Source: Luteipulveratus flavus
GTDB lineage: Bacteria > Actinomycetota > Actinomycetes > Actinomycetales > Dermatophilaceae
Length of the DNA: 64,000 nucleotides
Direction of reading: 5' to 3'
Assembly (NCBI RefSeq): GCF_029439465.1
Contig: NZ_JAROAV010000038.1
Span: 1-64,000 of the forward strand
Shown here: piece by piece, positions 29,301-37,484 of the stretch
How positions within the stretch are numbered: position 1 is the first letter of the stretch
Layout: the number at the start of each line of letters is the position of its first letter
Notes under the pieces: generated by a model
Told to the model about the DNA's origin: nothing
The model's input: only the letters and a program-made list of their open reading frames with translations
The model's database searches: none
Program-made: the position numbers and the translations under genes

Positions 29301-29963
29301 TCACTCCGATGACGAGCGACCCGACGCCTGATCGACAGCCTGCCCGAAAACATGTCGCCGCACCCACGCATGCATCGCGACGGCCGCCGCGGCTCCCGCG
29401 TTGATCGACCGGGTCGAGCCGAACTGCTCGATGTGCAGGACGACCTCGCACGCGGCTCGCATGTCGTCGCTCAGGCCCGGACCCTCCTGGCCGAAGACGA
29501 GCACGCAGCCGCGCGGGAGGTCGTACGTCTCCAGCGGCAGCGAGCCGGGCAGGTTGTCGATGCCGATCAGGGGCAGCCTCGCCGAGCCGGCCCAGGTCAC
29601 GAGGTCCTCGACGGTGGGGTGGTGGTGCTCGTGCTGGTAGCGGTCGGTGACCATCGCGCCGCGTCGGTTCCAACGCCGCTTGCCGACGATGTGGAAGGCG
29701 CGGGCGTTGAACGCGTTCGCCGTGCGGATGACGGAGCCGATGTTGAAGTCGTGGCCCCAGTTCTCGACGGCCACGTGGAAGTCGTGCCGGGTCGTGTCGA
29801 GGTCGGCCACGATCGCCTCGTGCGACCAGTAGCGGTAGCGGTCCACCACGTTGCGCCGGTCGCCCTCGCGCAGCAGCTCCTCGTCGTACGTCGGGTCCGG
29901 GCTGCCGTCGGCCAGCGTCGGCCACGGCCCCGGCCAGGGACCCACACCGACGTCGTCGCTCAC
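29301..29963 (-). CDS. TrmH/SpoU-family RNA 2'-O-methyltransferase
   Basis: 220 residues with the SPOUT motifs: NIGSVIRTANAFNARAFHIVG (motif 1), VLVFGQEGPGLS (motif 2) and IEQFGSTRSINAGAAAAVAM (motif 3). The target RNA, tRNA or rRNA, cannot be read from sequence. It ends inside the sigma operon promoter. Confidence 0.88.
   Translation of the reverse strand: MSDDVGVGPWPGPWPTLADGSPDPTYDEELLREGDRRNVVDRYRYWSHEAIVADLDTTRHDFHVAVENWGHDFNIGSVIRTANAFNARAFHIVGKRRWNRRGAMVTDRYQHEHHHPTVEDLVTWAGSARLPLIGIDNLPGSLPLETYDLPRGCVLVFGQEGPGLSDDMRAACEVVLHIEQFGSTRSINAGAAAAVAMHAWVRRHVFGQAVDQASGRSSSE
29309..29337 (-). promoter_or_regulatory. Candidate ECF42 target promoter of the DGPF-sigma operon
   Basis: On the minus strand TGTCGA (29337-29332) is followed after 17 bases by CGTCAT (29314-29309), about 48 bases before the first start codon. 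TGTCGA is the -35 element reported for ECF42. The match implies autoregulation. It overlaps the 3' end of the upstream methylase gene. Confidence 0.6.
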
Positions 29964-29972
29964 GCGGGCACC

Positions 29973-30926
29973 CTAGGACGTCCCGGCGACGCGGGTCATC
30001 CGGTCGGCCATCCGCCGGATCGCCTCCCGCAGCTCCGGCGGGTCGAGCACCACGAAGTCCACGCCGAACCGCGGCAGGTGGGCCGCCATCACGTCGAGGT
30101 CCTCGGCGCCGACCTCGAGCAGGCAGGAGTGCTCGTCGATGGGTTCGACCGTGCCCACCGTCGGCGGCACCATGCGTTGCATCGTGTCCGCGTCCACGGC
30201 CATCCGGAGCCGGGCGTTGAACTGGTACCCGCCGTGCGCCATCGCCCGCCGGATGAACTCCTCCGCGTCCGGCGACTCGCGCGGGCGGAACCGCCAGGTA
30301 CCGGTGACGACGGTCGACATCCGGTCCAGGCGGAAGGTCCGCCAGTCCTCCCGGTCCAGGTCGTACGCCATGAGGTACCACCGGCGTCCCGTCGCGGCCA
30401 GCCGGTACGGCTCCACGCGCCGCTCGCTGCGCTCACCGGTCCGCGACTCGTAGTCGAACGTGACGCGGACGTGCTCGCGGATGCCCTGCGCGAGCGCGAG
30501 CAGGGCCACGGAGTCGACGCTCACCGGGCTCGACTCCAGCGTGATCGTGGACTGCTGGACGGCGGCGACCTGCGCGCGCAGCCGGGCCGGGAGCACCTGG
30601 TCCAGCTTGGCCATGGTCCGCACGGCCGCCTCCCCGACGCCTGCCACCGTGCCACCGGCCGCCAGCCGCAGGCAGACCGCGACGGCGACCGCCTCCTCGC
30701 TGTCCAGCAGCAGCGGCGGGAGGGCCTTGCCGGCACCGAGCTGGTACCCGCCGCCGATGCCCTGCGACGCCTGCACCGGGTAGCCGAGCTCGCGCAGCCG
30801 CCCCACGTCCCGGCGCACGCTGCGGGTGGTCACGCCCAGCCGCTCGGCGAGCTCGGGACCGGTCCACACCGGGCGTGACTGCAGCAGCCCGAGCAGCTGG
30901 AGGACCCGCGCCGTCGTATCGCTCAT
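29973..30926 (-). CDS. WYL-domain transcriptional regulator
   Basis: 317 residues: N-terminal HTH_11 winged helix (WTGPELAERLGVTTRSVRRDV), then a WYL domain (VTFDYESRTGERSERRVEPY, GRRWYLMAYDLDREDWRTF) and a C-terminal WCX-like segment. These YafY-type regulators respond to ligands or nucleic acids. Target unknown; the methylase gene follows nine bases downstream on the same strand. Confidence 0.87.
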   Translation of the reverse strand: MSDTTARVLQLLGLLQSRPVWTGPELAERLGVTTRSVRRDVGRLRELGYPVQASQGIGGGYQLGAGKALPPLLLDSEEAVAVAVCLRLAAGGTVAGVGEAAVRTMAKLDQVLPARLRAQVAAVQQSTITLESSPVSVDSVALLALAQGIREHVRVTFDYESRTGERSERRVEPYRLAATGRRWYLMAYDLDREDWRTFRLDRMSTVVTGTWRFRPRESPDAEEFIRRAMAHGGYQFNARLRMAVDADTMQRMVPPTVGTVEPIDEHSCLLEVGAEDLDVMAAHLPRFGVDFVVLDPPELREAIRRMADRMTRVAGTS

Positions 30927-30977
30927 GGACCCATCGTGCCTGGCATTGCGGACAGCATCTGTCCGGGATCGACGGCG

Positions 30978-31844
30978 TCAGGACAGGCGGGGCAGCGGAG
31001 TCTTCCGCGGGGTCATCCACTGGTCGGCGAGCCGGGTGAGCGTGCCGTCCGCGCGCATCCGGGCCAGCGCCGCGGACACGCACGGCGTGAGGGCCGACCC
31101 CTTGGCGAGCACCGCGCCGAGCTGCTCGTCGCCCTGGGCGGGCAGCTCGCCGAGAACCTTGCCGTCGTCGAGCGCCGCCGTGGACAGGTACGCCGCGGTG
31201 GGCTGATCAGCGACGATGCCCTCGATCTCGTGCCGGGCGAGCGCCGCACTCGCCTCGCGCATGCTCGCGAACGCGGTCGCCGCCGTCGTCGGCCGGATCT
31301 GCGCCCCGATCGCCGCGTACGACGTGGAGTCGGTCACGGCGCCGAGCCGCGCGGTCCGCAGGTTGGCCACGCGGGAGGCGTTCGCGATCGGGCTGCCCGA
31401 CCAGGTGACGACGGCCTGCCGCACGCCGTAGTACGGATCGGAGAAGTCCACCGTCGTCTGCCGCTGGGGCGTGATCGCCGCCTCCATCAGGGCCAGGTCG
31501 TAGCTCTTGGCACCCGGCCGGACCGCGTCGGGGAACGGCCGGCGGACCCAGCGGACGTCGCTCGGGTCGTACCCGAGGAGCTGGGCGACGTGATAGCCCA
31601 CGCCGCCCTCGTACCCCTGGCCGTTGCTCGGATCGTTGTCGATGAACCACGGCGCGTACGCGGGGTCCTCGACGGCGATCGTGAGGGCGCCGCTCTGGAC
31701 GGTGCGCAGGACGCCCTTGTCGCACCCCTTCAGAGTGACCTGCCCGGCCGAGCTCGAGGTGGGTTCGGACCCGGCCGACGTCGAGCACGCCCCCAGCCCC
31801 AGCACGACGGCAACCGCGGCGGCCGCGGCCCGCAGACCCCTCAC
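30978..31844 (-). CDS. Amino-acid-type ABC transporter substrate-binding lipoprotein
   Basis: A 288-residue SBP_bac_3-type protein. The GTG at 31844 gives a short signal peptide with a lipobox (LGLGAC, Cys20); longer in-frame starts exist upstream. The domain has YDLALMEAAITPQRQTTVDF (the family's E..I.T..R...F pattern) and a periplasmic-binding fold. No permease or ATPase genes are adjacent, so it is an orphan binding protein. It is divergent from the DedA gene. Confidence 0.82.
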   Translation of the reverse strand: MRGLRAAAAAVAVVLGLGACSTSAGSEPTSSSAGQVTLKGCDKGVLRTVQSGALTIAVEDPAYAPWFIDNDPSNGQGYEGGVGYHVAQLLGYDPSDVRWVRRPFPDAVRPGAKSYDLALMEAAITPQRQTTVDFSDPYYGVRQAVVTWSGSPIANASRVANLRTARLGAVTDSTSYAAIGAQIRPTTAATAFASMREASAALARHEIEGIVADQPTAAYLSTAALDDGKVLGELPAQGDEQLGAVLAKGSALTPCVSAALARMRADGTLTRLADQWMTPRKTPLPRLS

Positions 31845-31929
31845 GGGACGACCCTGGCCGTCGTCGTCCGAACCGCGGCCCACCGTCTCATCCTGCTCAC
31901 ATCGGCAACCTCTACCCTTGGGGACCGTG

Positions 31930-32619
31930 ATGCATGCGCTCGGGCCCGGCTGGATGGACCCCAACTACCTGCTCGGCCAGTTCGGCGGAGCGTTCTTCTG
32001 GATCTCGATGCTCATCGTGTTCATCGAGTGCGGGGTCCTCTTCCCGATCCTGCCCGGTGACTCGCTGCTCTTCGCGATCGGCCTCTTCACCGCGACCTCG
32101 GCCAAGACCGGCTTCGACGTCCCGCTGTGGCAGTCGCTGCCGCTGCTGATGATCGCCGCGTTCGCCGGCAATGTCGCCGGGTACGAGATCGGACGCCTGA
32201 TCGGCCCGAGCCTGTACGAGCGCGACGGGCGCATCCTCAAGCGCAAGTACTTCGACCAGACCTCGGCCTTCTTCGACAAGCACGGCAACAAGGCCCTGGT
32301 CATCGGCCGGTTCGTGCCCATCGTGCGCACGTTCGTGACGCTGGTCGCCGGTGTCAGCCGGATGGACCGTCGCCGCTTCTTCGTCTGGAGCGCCGTCGGG
32401 GCCGTGCTGTGGGTCGCCCTCGTGGTGCTGGCGGGTTACGTGCTCGGCAAGTCCTTCCCGGGCCTCGGCGACAAGATCGACGTGATGATCCTGCTGGTGG
32501 TGCTCGTCTCCGTGCTGCCGATGGTGTGGGAGTACGTCAAGCACCGCAGGCAGGCCAACGCCCTGGCCGACGAGGTCGTGGACTCGTTCGACCCGGTCGA
32601 CGACGGACGCCGGCACTGA
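31930..32619 (+). CDS. DedA-family membrane protein
   Basis: 229 residues with the DedA/VTT signature: ECGVLFPILPGDSLLFAIG, then GYEIGR, RFVPIVRTFVTLVAGVSRM and further helices. DedA proteins act as lipid (undecaprenyl or phosphatidyl) flippases. TACCCT at 31913-31918 is a likely -10 box; a GTG directly precedes the ATG and could be the leaderless start. Confidence 0.9.
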   Translation: MHALGPGWMDPNYLLGQFGGAFFWISMLIVFIECGVLFPILPGDSLLFAIGLFTATSAKTGFDVPLWQSLPLLMIAAFAGNVAGYEIGRLIGPSLYERDGRILKRKYFDQTSAFFDKHGNKALVIGRFVPIVRTFVTLVAGVSRMDRRRFFVWSAVGAVLWVALVVLAGYVLGKSFPGLGDKIDVMILLVVLVSVLPMVWEYVKHRRQANALADEVVDSFDPVDDGRRH

Positions 32620-32660
32620 TCTGACGCGAGACCGGCCCGGCTGAGCCGACCCGGCCGGGT

Positions 32661-33329
32661 TCAGTCCTCGTCGATGCCCTGCTCGATGGCGTAGCGGGCG
32701 AGCTCGACCCGGTTGGCCAGCTGCAGCTTGCGCAGCGTCGACTGCACGTGGTTCTCGACGGTGCGGTGGCTCAGGTGCAGCCGGGTGCCGATCTGCCGGG
32801 CGGTCAGGCCCTTGGCGACCAGTCGCAGCACCTCGGTCTCCCGATCGGTCAGCTGCGGGAGGTCCTGCCCGTCGTCGGGATCGGGCCCGGACGACATCCG
32901 GCGGTACTCGCCCAGCACGAGCGCCGCGAGCCCCGGCGTGAACACCGCCTGACCGGCCGCGGTGGCCGTGACCGCGTCGACGAGCTCGGCGGCGGAGGCG
33001 GACTTCACCAGGTAGCCGGACGCGCCTGCCTTCACGGCCTCGAGCACGTCGTCGCGCTCGGAGGAGGCGGACAGGACCAGGACGCGGGCGTGCGGCGCCG
33101 CGTCCAGCACGGCCGCGGTCGCCTGTGCCCCGTTGCCGTCCGTGAGCTGCATGTCCATCAGCACGACGTCCGGACCGGTCGCGGCGGCCCGGCTCGCCGC
33201 CGACCGGACGCCGTCGGCGGTCGCCACCACCTCGAAGCCGGCACCGGCCAGGTCCCGGCTCACGCCGTCGCGCCACATCGGGTGGTCGTCGACGACCATC
33301 ACCGTGACCTGCGACTCGTCCTCGCCCAC
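32661..33329 (-). CDS. NarL/LuxR-family response regulator (MacR-like)
   Basis: 222 residues. Receiver domain with VMVVDDHPMWRDGV, phospho-acceptor Asp in VVLMDMQLTDG and Lys in GYLVKSA; LuxR DNA-binding domain LTDRETEVLRLVAKGLTARQ and SHRTVENHVQSTLRKL. The GTG at 33329 follows GGGAG. It lies 16 bases after its partner kinase gene and is likely co-transcribed. Confidence 0.92.
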   Translation of the reverse strand: MGEDESQVTVMVVDDHPMWRDGVSRDLAGAGFEVVATADGVRSAASRAAATGPDVVLMDMQLTDGNGAQATAAVLDAAPHARVLVLSASSERDDVLEAVKAGASGYLVKSASAAELVDAVTATAAGQAVFTPGLAALVLGEYRRMSSGPDPDDGQDLPQLTDRETEVLRLVAKGLTARQIGTRLHLSHRTVENHVQSTLRKLQLANRVELARYAIEQGIDED

Positions 33330-33345
33330 ACTGCTCCCTCGTCCG

Positions 33346-34494
33346 TCATCGTCGCGCGAGCGGGACGCGCAGCTCCCACTCGGTGCCCTCGCCGGGCGCC
33401 GTCTCGAGCACGGCCTCGCCGCCGAGCTCTTCGACCCGGCCCCGGATCGACTTGCTGACGCCCATCCTGCCCGCTGTCTCGGCCGCTCTCAGCCGACCCG
33501 GCTCGATCCCGACGCCGTCGTCCCGCACGGTGACGACGACCGCGTCGTCCAGCTCCTCCACGAGCACGAACGCCCGAGCCTGCGGTCCCGCGTGCCGCTC
33601 GACGTTCGCGAGCGCCGTACGGACGGCGCCCTCCAGCCCTTCGGCGACGCGCCGCGGGACGACGACCGCCGAGGCCGGTGCGGCCAGGTCGACGCCCGGG
33701 GGGACGACCGTCCGCAGCCGGCGCCGCAGGTCGACCGAGCCGCCGTCGCCCGTCACCGGCGCCGACTGCTCCGACAGCAGCACCCGGAGCGCCTGCTCCT
33801 GCTCTCCCGCGAGTGCGGCCAGCTCGCCGAGCTCGCCGCTCGCGCCGGCACCGCGCCGACGCATCAGCGCGAGCACCTGCAGGACGCCGTCGTGCACCTC
33901 GCGCGCAAGCCGTTCCCGCTCGTCGGTCGCGGCGCGGATGCGGATCGCCTCCGCCAGCTGGGCGTTGGCCCGCCGGGCGGCGGCGCTGGCGACGCCCATC
34001 GTCAGTCCGGCCGTGACGAGCACCGGCACCGTGGAGTCGATGAGCACCCGGTTCAGGTCGTTCGTCGCATCGAGGCTGAGCAGGCCGAGCAGCAGCCCGC
34101 TGGCGACACCGGCCCACGGGCCGAGCAGGACGGCGGTGGACAGCGCCGCGTTCGTCACCCACAACGTCGTCGGAAGGGGCTGGTGGGAGCTCCAGAACGC
34201 CTCGTCGCTCACCAGGCGGCTCGCGTACATCAGGGCGATCGCGACGACGTGGTCGCCGATCACGACCTGGGTACGCCACCGGCCGGAGGTGAGGGCGAGC
34301 GCGGCCACCGCGGACCACACCACCAGGACGGCGATGAGGGTCCAGCTGAGCGCCGGCCGGGTGTGCTGGTCGTCGGAGGAGATCTGGGTCGCCACGGCGT
34401 ACGCGACGGTCGCTGCCCGGAACGCCCCGGCCGCGCGCCAGAGCGGACGTGAGGGGTCCTGCGCCGGGGACTCGGCTGTCATGCGGGCCATCAT
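33346..34494 (-). CDS. Sensor histidine kinase with DUF5931-like membrane domain (MacS-like)
   Basis: 382 residues. An N-terminal membrane domain of five or six helices is followed by a HisKA_3 box (ERLAREVHDGVLQVLALM, phospho-His in REVHD) and a HATPase domain (ALANVERHAG, VRDDGVGIEPGRL). The layout fits the MacS/DUF5931 kinases of actinobacteria. Two in-frame ATGs (34494, 34482) are possible starts. The signal is unknown. Confidence 0.88.
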   Translation of the reverse strand: MMARMTAESPAQDPSRPLWRAAGAFRAATVAYAVATQISSDDQHTRPALSWTLIAVLVVWSAVAALALTSGRWRTQVVIGDHVVAIALMYASRLVSDEAFWSSHQPLPTTLWVTNAALSTAVLLGPWAGVASGLLLGLLSLDATNDLNRVLIDSTVPVLVTAGLTMGVASAAARRANAQLAEAIRIRAATDERERLAREVHDGVLQVLALMRRRGAGASGELGELAALAGEQEQALRVLLSEQSAPVTGDGGSVDLRRRLRTVVPPGVDLAAPASAVVVPRRVAEGLEGAVRTALANVERHAGPQARAFVLVEELDDAVVVTVRDDGVGIEPGRLRAAETAGRMGVSKSIRGRVEELGGEAVLETAPGEGTEWELRVPLARR

Positions 34495-34670
34495 GGCGGG
34501 CCGGAGGTGCTGCGGCAGCCGGGAGCACGGCGAAGGGGCCGGGCGTCCCCCGACACCCAGCCCCTCTCACCCGACCCCTCGGCTGTTACTGCTACTGCCT
34601 AGACGCGATGGCCCCCGGGTGAGGTTGCTTCCCGACCCGAGAAATCTTCAGCAATTTCTCAGGGGACGGC

Positions 34671-34704
34671 GAAAGCCCCGGAAGCCGAGGCTTCCGGGGC
34701 TTTC
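34671..34704 (-). terminator. Strong terminator after the Rpf-like gene
   Basis: Perfect 16-bp arms GAAAGCCCCGGAAGCC and complement with a two-base loop, 12 bases after the stop at 34717. The outer GAAAG/CTTTC gives A and T runs in both directions. Another small hairpin (GAGAAAT...ATTTCTC, 34639-34660) lies beyond it before the kinase gene start. Confidence 0.85.
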
Positions 34705-34716
34705 AACCGTGCTGGA

Positions 34717-35493
34717 TCACGCAGGCAGGTTCAGGGTCTGACCCACGAAGATCATGTTGGGGTTGCTCACAGTCTTGCTGTTCGCGGCCCACAGCTGACG
34801 CCAGCTGGAGACGTCGTACTTATCAGCCAGCTTGGCCAGGGTGTCACCGGACTTGACGGTGATGGTCTGGCCGCTGTGCTTCACAGCCGGGGCGGTGTGC
34901 ACGTGGTGGCGCTTCACGGTGTGCTTCGGCGCGACGTGGGTGCGCACGACCTTGCGGTCGGCCTTCTTGGCGACCGGACGGTCGGCCTTCGGCGCGACGT
35001 GGGTACGGACGGCCTTCTTCGGCGCGACGTGGGTGCGCTCGACCTTGCGCTCGGTCTTCTTGGCGACCGGACGGTCGGCCTTGACGACCTTGCGCTCGAT
35101 GCTGCGCGACGCACGCTGGGTGTCGCTGCCCGCGGAGGCGGCGCCACCGTTCGCACGGGTGAGGCCCGCACGCTTGGAGCAGACCGGCCACGCGCCCGGG
35201 CCCTGGCCCTGGAGGACGCGCTGAGCGACGCGAATCTGCTCGGAACGGCTGGCGTTCTGCGCCGAGCCGCTACCGCCGTAGGCGCGCCAGGTGGAGGGGG
35301 TGAACTGCAGGCCGCCGGAGAAACCGTTGCCGGTGTTGATGCCCCAGTTGCCGGTGGACTCGCACTGCGCGACGCGGTCCCACACGTTGGTGTCAGCGTG
35401 GGCCTGGCCAGTCGTGCCGACCGTGACCGCGGCAGCAGCCGCAGCGCCGGTGGCAACCAGAGTGGTCACTCGTGCCTTGCGATTGTTAAGCAA
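34717..35493 (-). CDS. Resuscitation-promoting-factor-like transglycosylase with C-terminal LysM
   Basis: 258-residue secreted muralytic protein. Signal peptide ([19 protein letters not shown], cleavage after QAHA), then a transglycosylase/Rpf domain with the catalytic Glu in [11 protein letters not shown] and [15 protein letters not shown], a Lys/His-rich linker with four HVAPK repeats, and a C-terminal LysM ([18 protein letters not shown]). It would cleave peptidoglycan in growth or dormancy exit. The TTG at 35493 is chosen because GAAGGGAAG precedes it and the signal peptide follows at the right distance. A CRP site and long leader lie upstream. Confidence 0.9.
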   Translation of the reverse strand: MLNNRKARVTTLVATGAAAAAAVTVGTTGQAHADTNVWDRVAQCESTGNWGINTGNGFSGGLQFTPSTWRAYGGSGSAQNASRSEQIRVAQRVLQGQGPGAWPVCSKRAGLTRANGGAASAGSDTQRASRSIERKVVKADRPVAKKTERKVERTHVAPKKAVRTHVAPKADRPVAKKADRKVVRTHVAPKHTVKRHHVHTAPAVKHSGQTITVKSGDTLAKLADKYDVSSWRQLWAANSKTVSNPNMIFVGQTLNLPA

Positions 35494-35722
35494 AAGTCTT
35501 CCCTTCGTGTTGCCGCCTCGCAGCGCACAGCGACAGGCACACCCGATGGGGGTGTCTGCCACGGTTGTTGTGCTCCGCCCCTCGCCGGCTCCGGAAGTTC
35601 CGGTTCTGCGCTCACAGGAGGGATTCAGGCGAAGTGAGCGCGCCAACTGTTCGAGCTCAGGTCAGGATGACCAGTTCGAACATGACCGCGAGGTCAGAGG
35701 GATTAGCGGTCGAGGGCACCAG
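35494..35722 (-). promoter_or_regulatory. Long structured 5' leader of the Rpf-like gene
   Basis: Between the -10-like TAACGAT (35723-35729) and the TTG start lies about 220 bases without a gene. Several stems are visible on the minus strand: GCGCTCAC...GTGAGCGC, CCGGAA/TTCCGG, ACACCC/GGGTGT inside GCACA...TGTGC, and GTTCGA...TCGAAC with GGTCA/TGACC. Rpf genes of other actinobacteria carry a c-di-AMP (ydaO) riboswitch here, but I do not find its conserved segments, so identity is open. Confidence 0.5.
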
Positions 35723-35745
35723 ATCGTTACCGCCCAGTCGCCGTT

Positions 35746-35761
35746 TGTGATCCCTTTCACA
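35746..35761 (-). promoter_or_regulatory. Perfect CRP-type site upstream of the Rpf-like gene
   Basis: TGTGA-tccctt-TCACA matches the CRP/FNR-family consensus in all ten positions. The centre is about 38-41 bases upstream of the start predicted by TAACGAT (35723-35729), a class II activator position. CRP control of rpfA is known in Mycobacterium and Streptomyces. Confidence 0.75.
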
Positions 35762-35772
35762 TGAAGGGAGGA

Positions 35773-35821
35773 CCCCAGATCAGCCCGGATGCGATATAGC
35801 AATCCCCGCGCTGACCTGGGG
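35773..35821 (-). terminator. Hairpin after lemA
   Basis: CCCCAGATCAGC and GCTGACCTGGGG form 12-base arms with one mismatch around 25 bases, directly after the LemA stop. Confidence 0.6.
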
Positions 35822-35823
35822 TT

Positions 35824-36717
35824 TCACCGCTGCGGAGGCGGTCCCGCCGGGGGCTGCCCACCGCCCGGGAAATTTCCTCCCGGCGGGGTGTAACCCGGCC
35901 CCTGGGACCCCGGCTGAGGGGGTCCGGACTGCCCGTACGGGGGCGGTCCGTCCTGGGGCGACTGAGGCGTCTGGGGCTGCTGGGGCTGCTGGTACGGACC
36001 CGACGGAGCCTGGCCGGGCTGGCCGGTGGCCGTCGGAGCCGCCGCCTGACCGAACTCGACCGAGCTCGGCTGGACCGGCGATCCCGGGTCGGCACCGACG
36101 GGAGCACCCGGCCCGCCGGCGCCCGAGCCGGCTCCGAAGCTGACGTTCGGCGCGTTGCGCGCCGGCGCGTCGACCTCGAAGTACTCCTCCTTACCGATCT
36201 TCCCGAAGCCCGCGATGATGTTCGTCGGCACCGTCTCGACCTTGGTGTTGAGCTCGCGGACATTGGCGTTGTAGTAGCGCCGGCCGGCCGCGATGCGGTC
36301 CTCGGTGGAGGAGAGCTCGCCCTGCAGGGCCATGAAGTTCTGGTTGGCCTTCAGGTCGGGGTACGCCTCGGCGACGGCCATCAGGCGGCCGAGGGCCTGG
36401 GTGAGGACGTTCTCGTTCTGCGCGGCCGTCGCAGGGGTACTGGCGCCGCCGACCGCCGCCGCCCGGGCCCGGATGACCTCCTCGAGGGTGCCCCGCTCGT
36501 GGGTCGCGTACCCCTTCACGGTCTCGACGAGGTTCGGGATCAGGTCGTGCCGCCGCTTGAGCTCGACGTCGATCTGGTGCCACGCCTCCTGCACGAGGTT
36601 CCGCAGCTTGATCAGGCCGTTGTAGGCGAAGACCGCCCACAAGGCCAGCAGCACCAGCACGATGACGATGCCGATCAGGACCCACACCATGGGAGTTACC
36701 AGCTTTCTCGCAGACAC
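35824..36717 (-). CDS. LemA-family membrane protein with proline/glycine-rich tail
   Basis: 297 residues: one N-terminal transmembrane helix (VWVLIGIVIVLVLLALW), the LemA helical domain (YNGLIKLRNLVQEAWHQIDV, KRRHDLIPNLVETVKGYA, AAGRRYYNANVRELN) and a disordered tail of about 100 residues rich in Pro, Gly and Gln. LemA function is unsettled. The first GTG (36717) or the ATG at 36690 may be the start; no clear ribosome site favours either. Confidence 0.88.
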   Translation of the reverse strand: MSARKLVTPMVWVLIGIVIVLVLLALWAVFAYNGLIKLRNLVQEAWHQIDVELKRRHDLIPNLVETVKGYATHERGTLEEVIRARAAAVGGASTPATAAQNENVLTQALGRLMAVAEAYPDLKANQNFMALQGELSSTEDRIAAGRRYYNANVRELNTKVETVPTNIIAGFGKIGKEEYFEVDAPARNAPNVSFGAGSGAGGPGAPVGADPGSPVQPSSVEFGQAAAPTATGQPGQAPSGPYQQPQQPQTPQSPQDGPPPYGQSGPPQPGSQGPGYTPPGGNFPGGGQPPAGPPPQR

Positions 36718-36796
36718 GCGGACTGGCGCCGAGCCTAGCCAAGGACGCCACCGGCGTACCGGTCGTCCACACCCCCGAGCGCCGCGGACCCTGCGG

Positions 36797-37465
36797 TCAG
36801 CCCGCCGCGCGGGCGAGGACCTGCTCGACGACGAGCGGGTCGGCGCCCAGCGGCGCGGTCACCAGGTCCGCCCCGGCACGCTGCAGCTGGGTGTGGAAGT
36901 GGCCGCGGCCGAGCAGGTACGCAGCGATCGCGACCCGGCGACCCGGTGCCTGGACGCGGGCCTGCGCCACCGCCGTGGGTACGTCGGGCTGCGCCGCCGA
37001 CCCGTACGCGACGCGGACCGGACCGCCCCAGACCGCTCGGAGCAGGCTCGCCATCTCCTGCGCGTCGTCGGCGGCCTCGGACCGGGACGACCCCGCCGCC
37101 GCGAGAACCACCTGGTCCTCCTGGGTCGCACCCGCCTCGACGAGCCGGTGGCGCAGGACCCGGGCCAGCCGCTCCCCCGGGCCGAGCGCCGGCGCAGCGG
37201 TCGTTCCCGGGTACGCCTCGACGACCTGGGCGATGTCGACCCGCACGTGGTAGCCGGTGCTGAGCAGCAGCGGAACGATGAGCGGCGCCTCGCCCTCGGC
37301 GTACACCCGCCCGACCACGTCGGCCGGCTCCGGCTGCTGCACGTCGACGTAGGCGAGCTCGACCCGTCCGTCGTACCCGGCCCGTACCGCAGCGTGCAGG
37401 TCGACGACCGTGCGCTGCCCGTCGGGATCGGCGGTGCCGTGGGCGCACAGGACGAGGGGTCTCAT
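36797..37465 (-). CDS. CbiX/SirB-type sirohydrochlorin chelatase-like protein
   Basis: 222 residues, two CbiX-like repeats. The first has the metal-site LCAHGTADP and LLLSTGYHVRVDI with the two conserved His; the second has AAAGSSRS and AAYLLGRGHFHTQL. It probably inserts Fe or Co into sirohydrochlorin. It begins 19 bases after the methyltransferase gene on the same strand, forming a sirohaem operon, presumably for sulphite or nitrite reductase. Confidence 0.86.
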   Translation of the reverse strand: MRPLVLCAHGTADPDGQRTVVDLHAAVRAGYDGRVELAYVDVQQPEPADVVGRVYAEGEAPLIVPLLLSTGYHVRVDIAQVVEAYPGTTAAPALGPGERLARVLRHRLVEAGATQEDQVVLAAAGSSRSEAADDAQEMASLLRAVWGGPVRVAYGSAAQPDVPTAVAQARVQAPGRRVAIAAYLLGRGHFHTQLQRAGADLVTAPLGADPLVVEQVLARAAG

Positions 37466-37484
37466 CGGTGGGTCCGCTCCGGCC

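Noticed and set aside
35494-35722. ydaO (c-di-AMP) riboswitch upstream of the Rpf-like gene
   Set aside because: Expected from relatives, but the conserved segments (such as the GTCAGCTAACC end) were not found; kept as unassigned leader.
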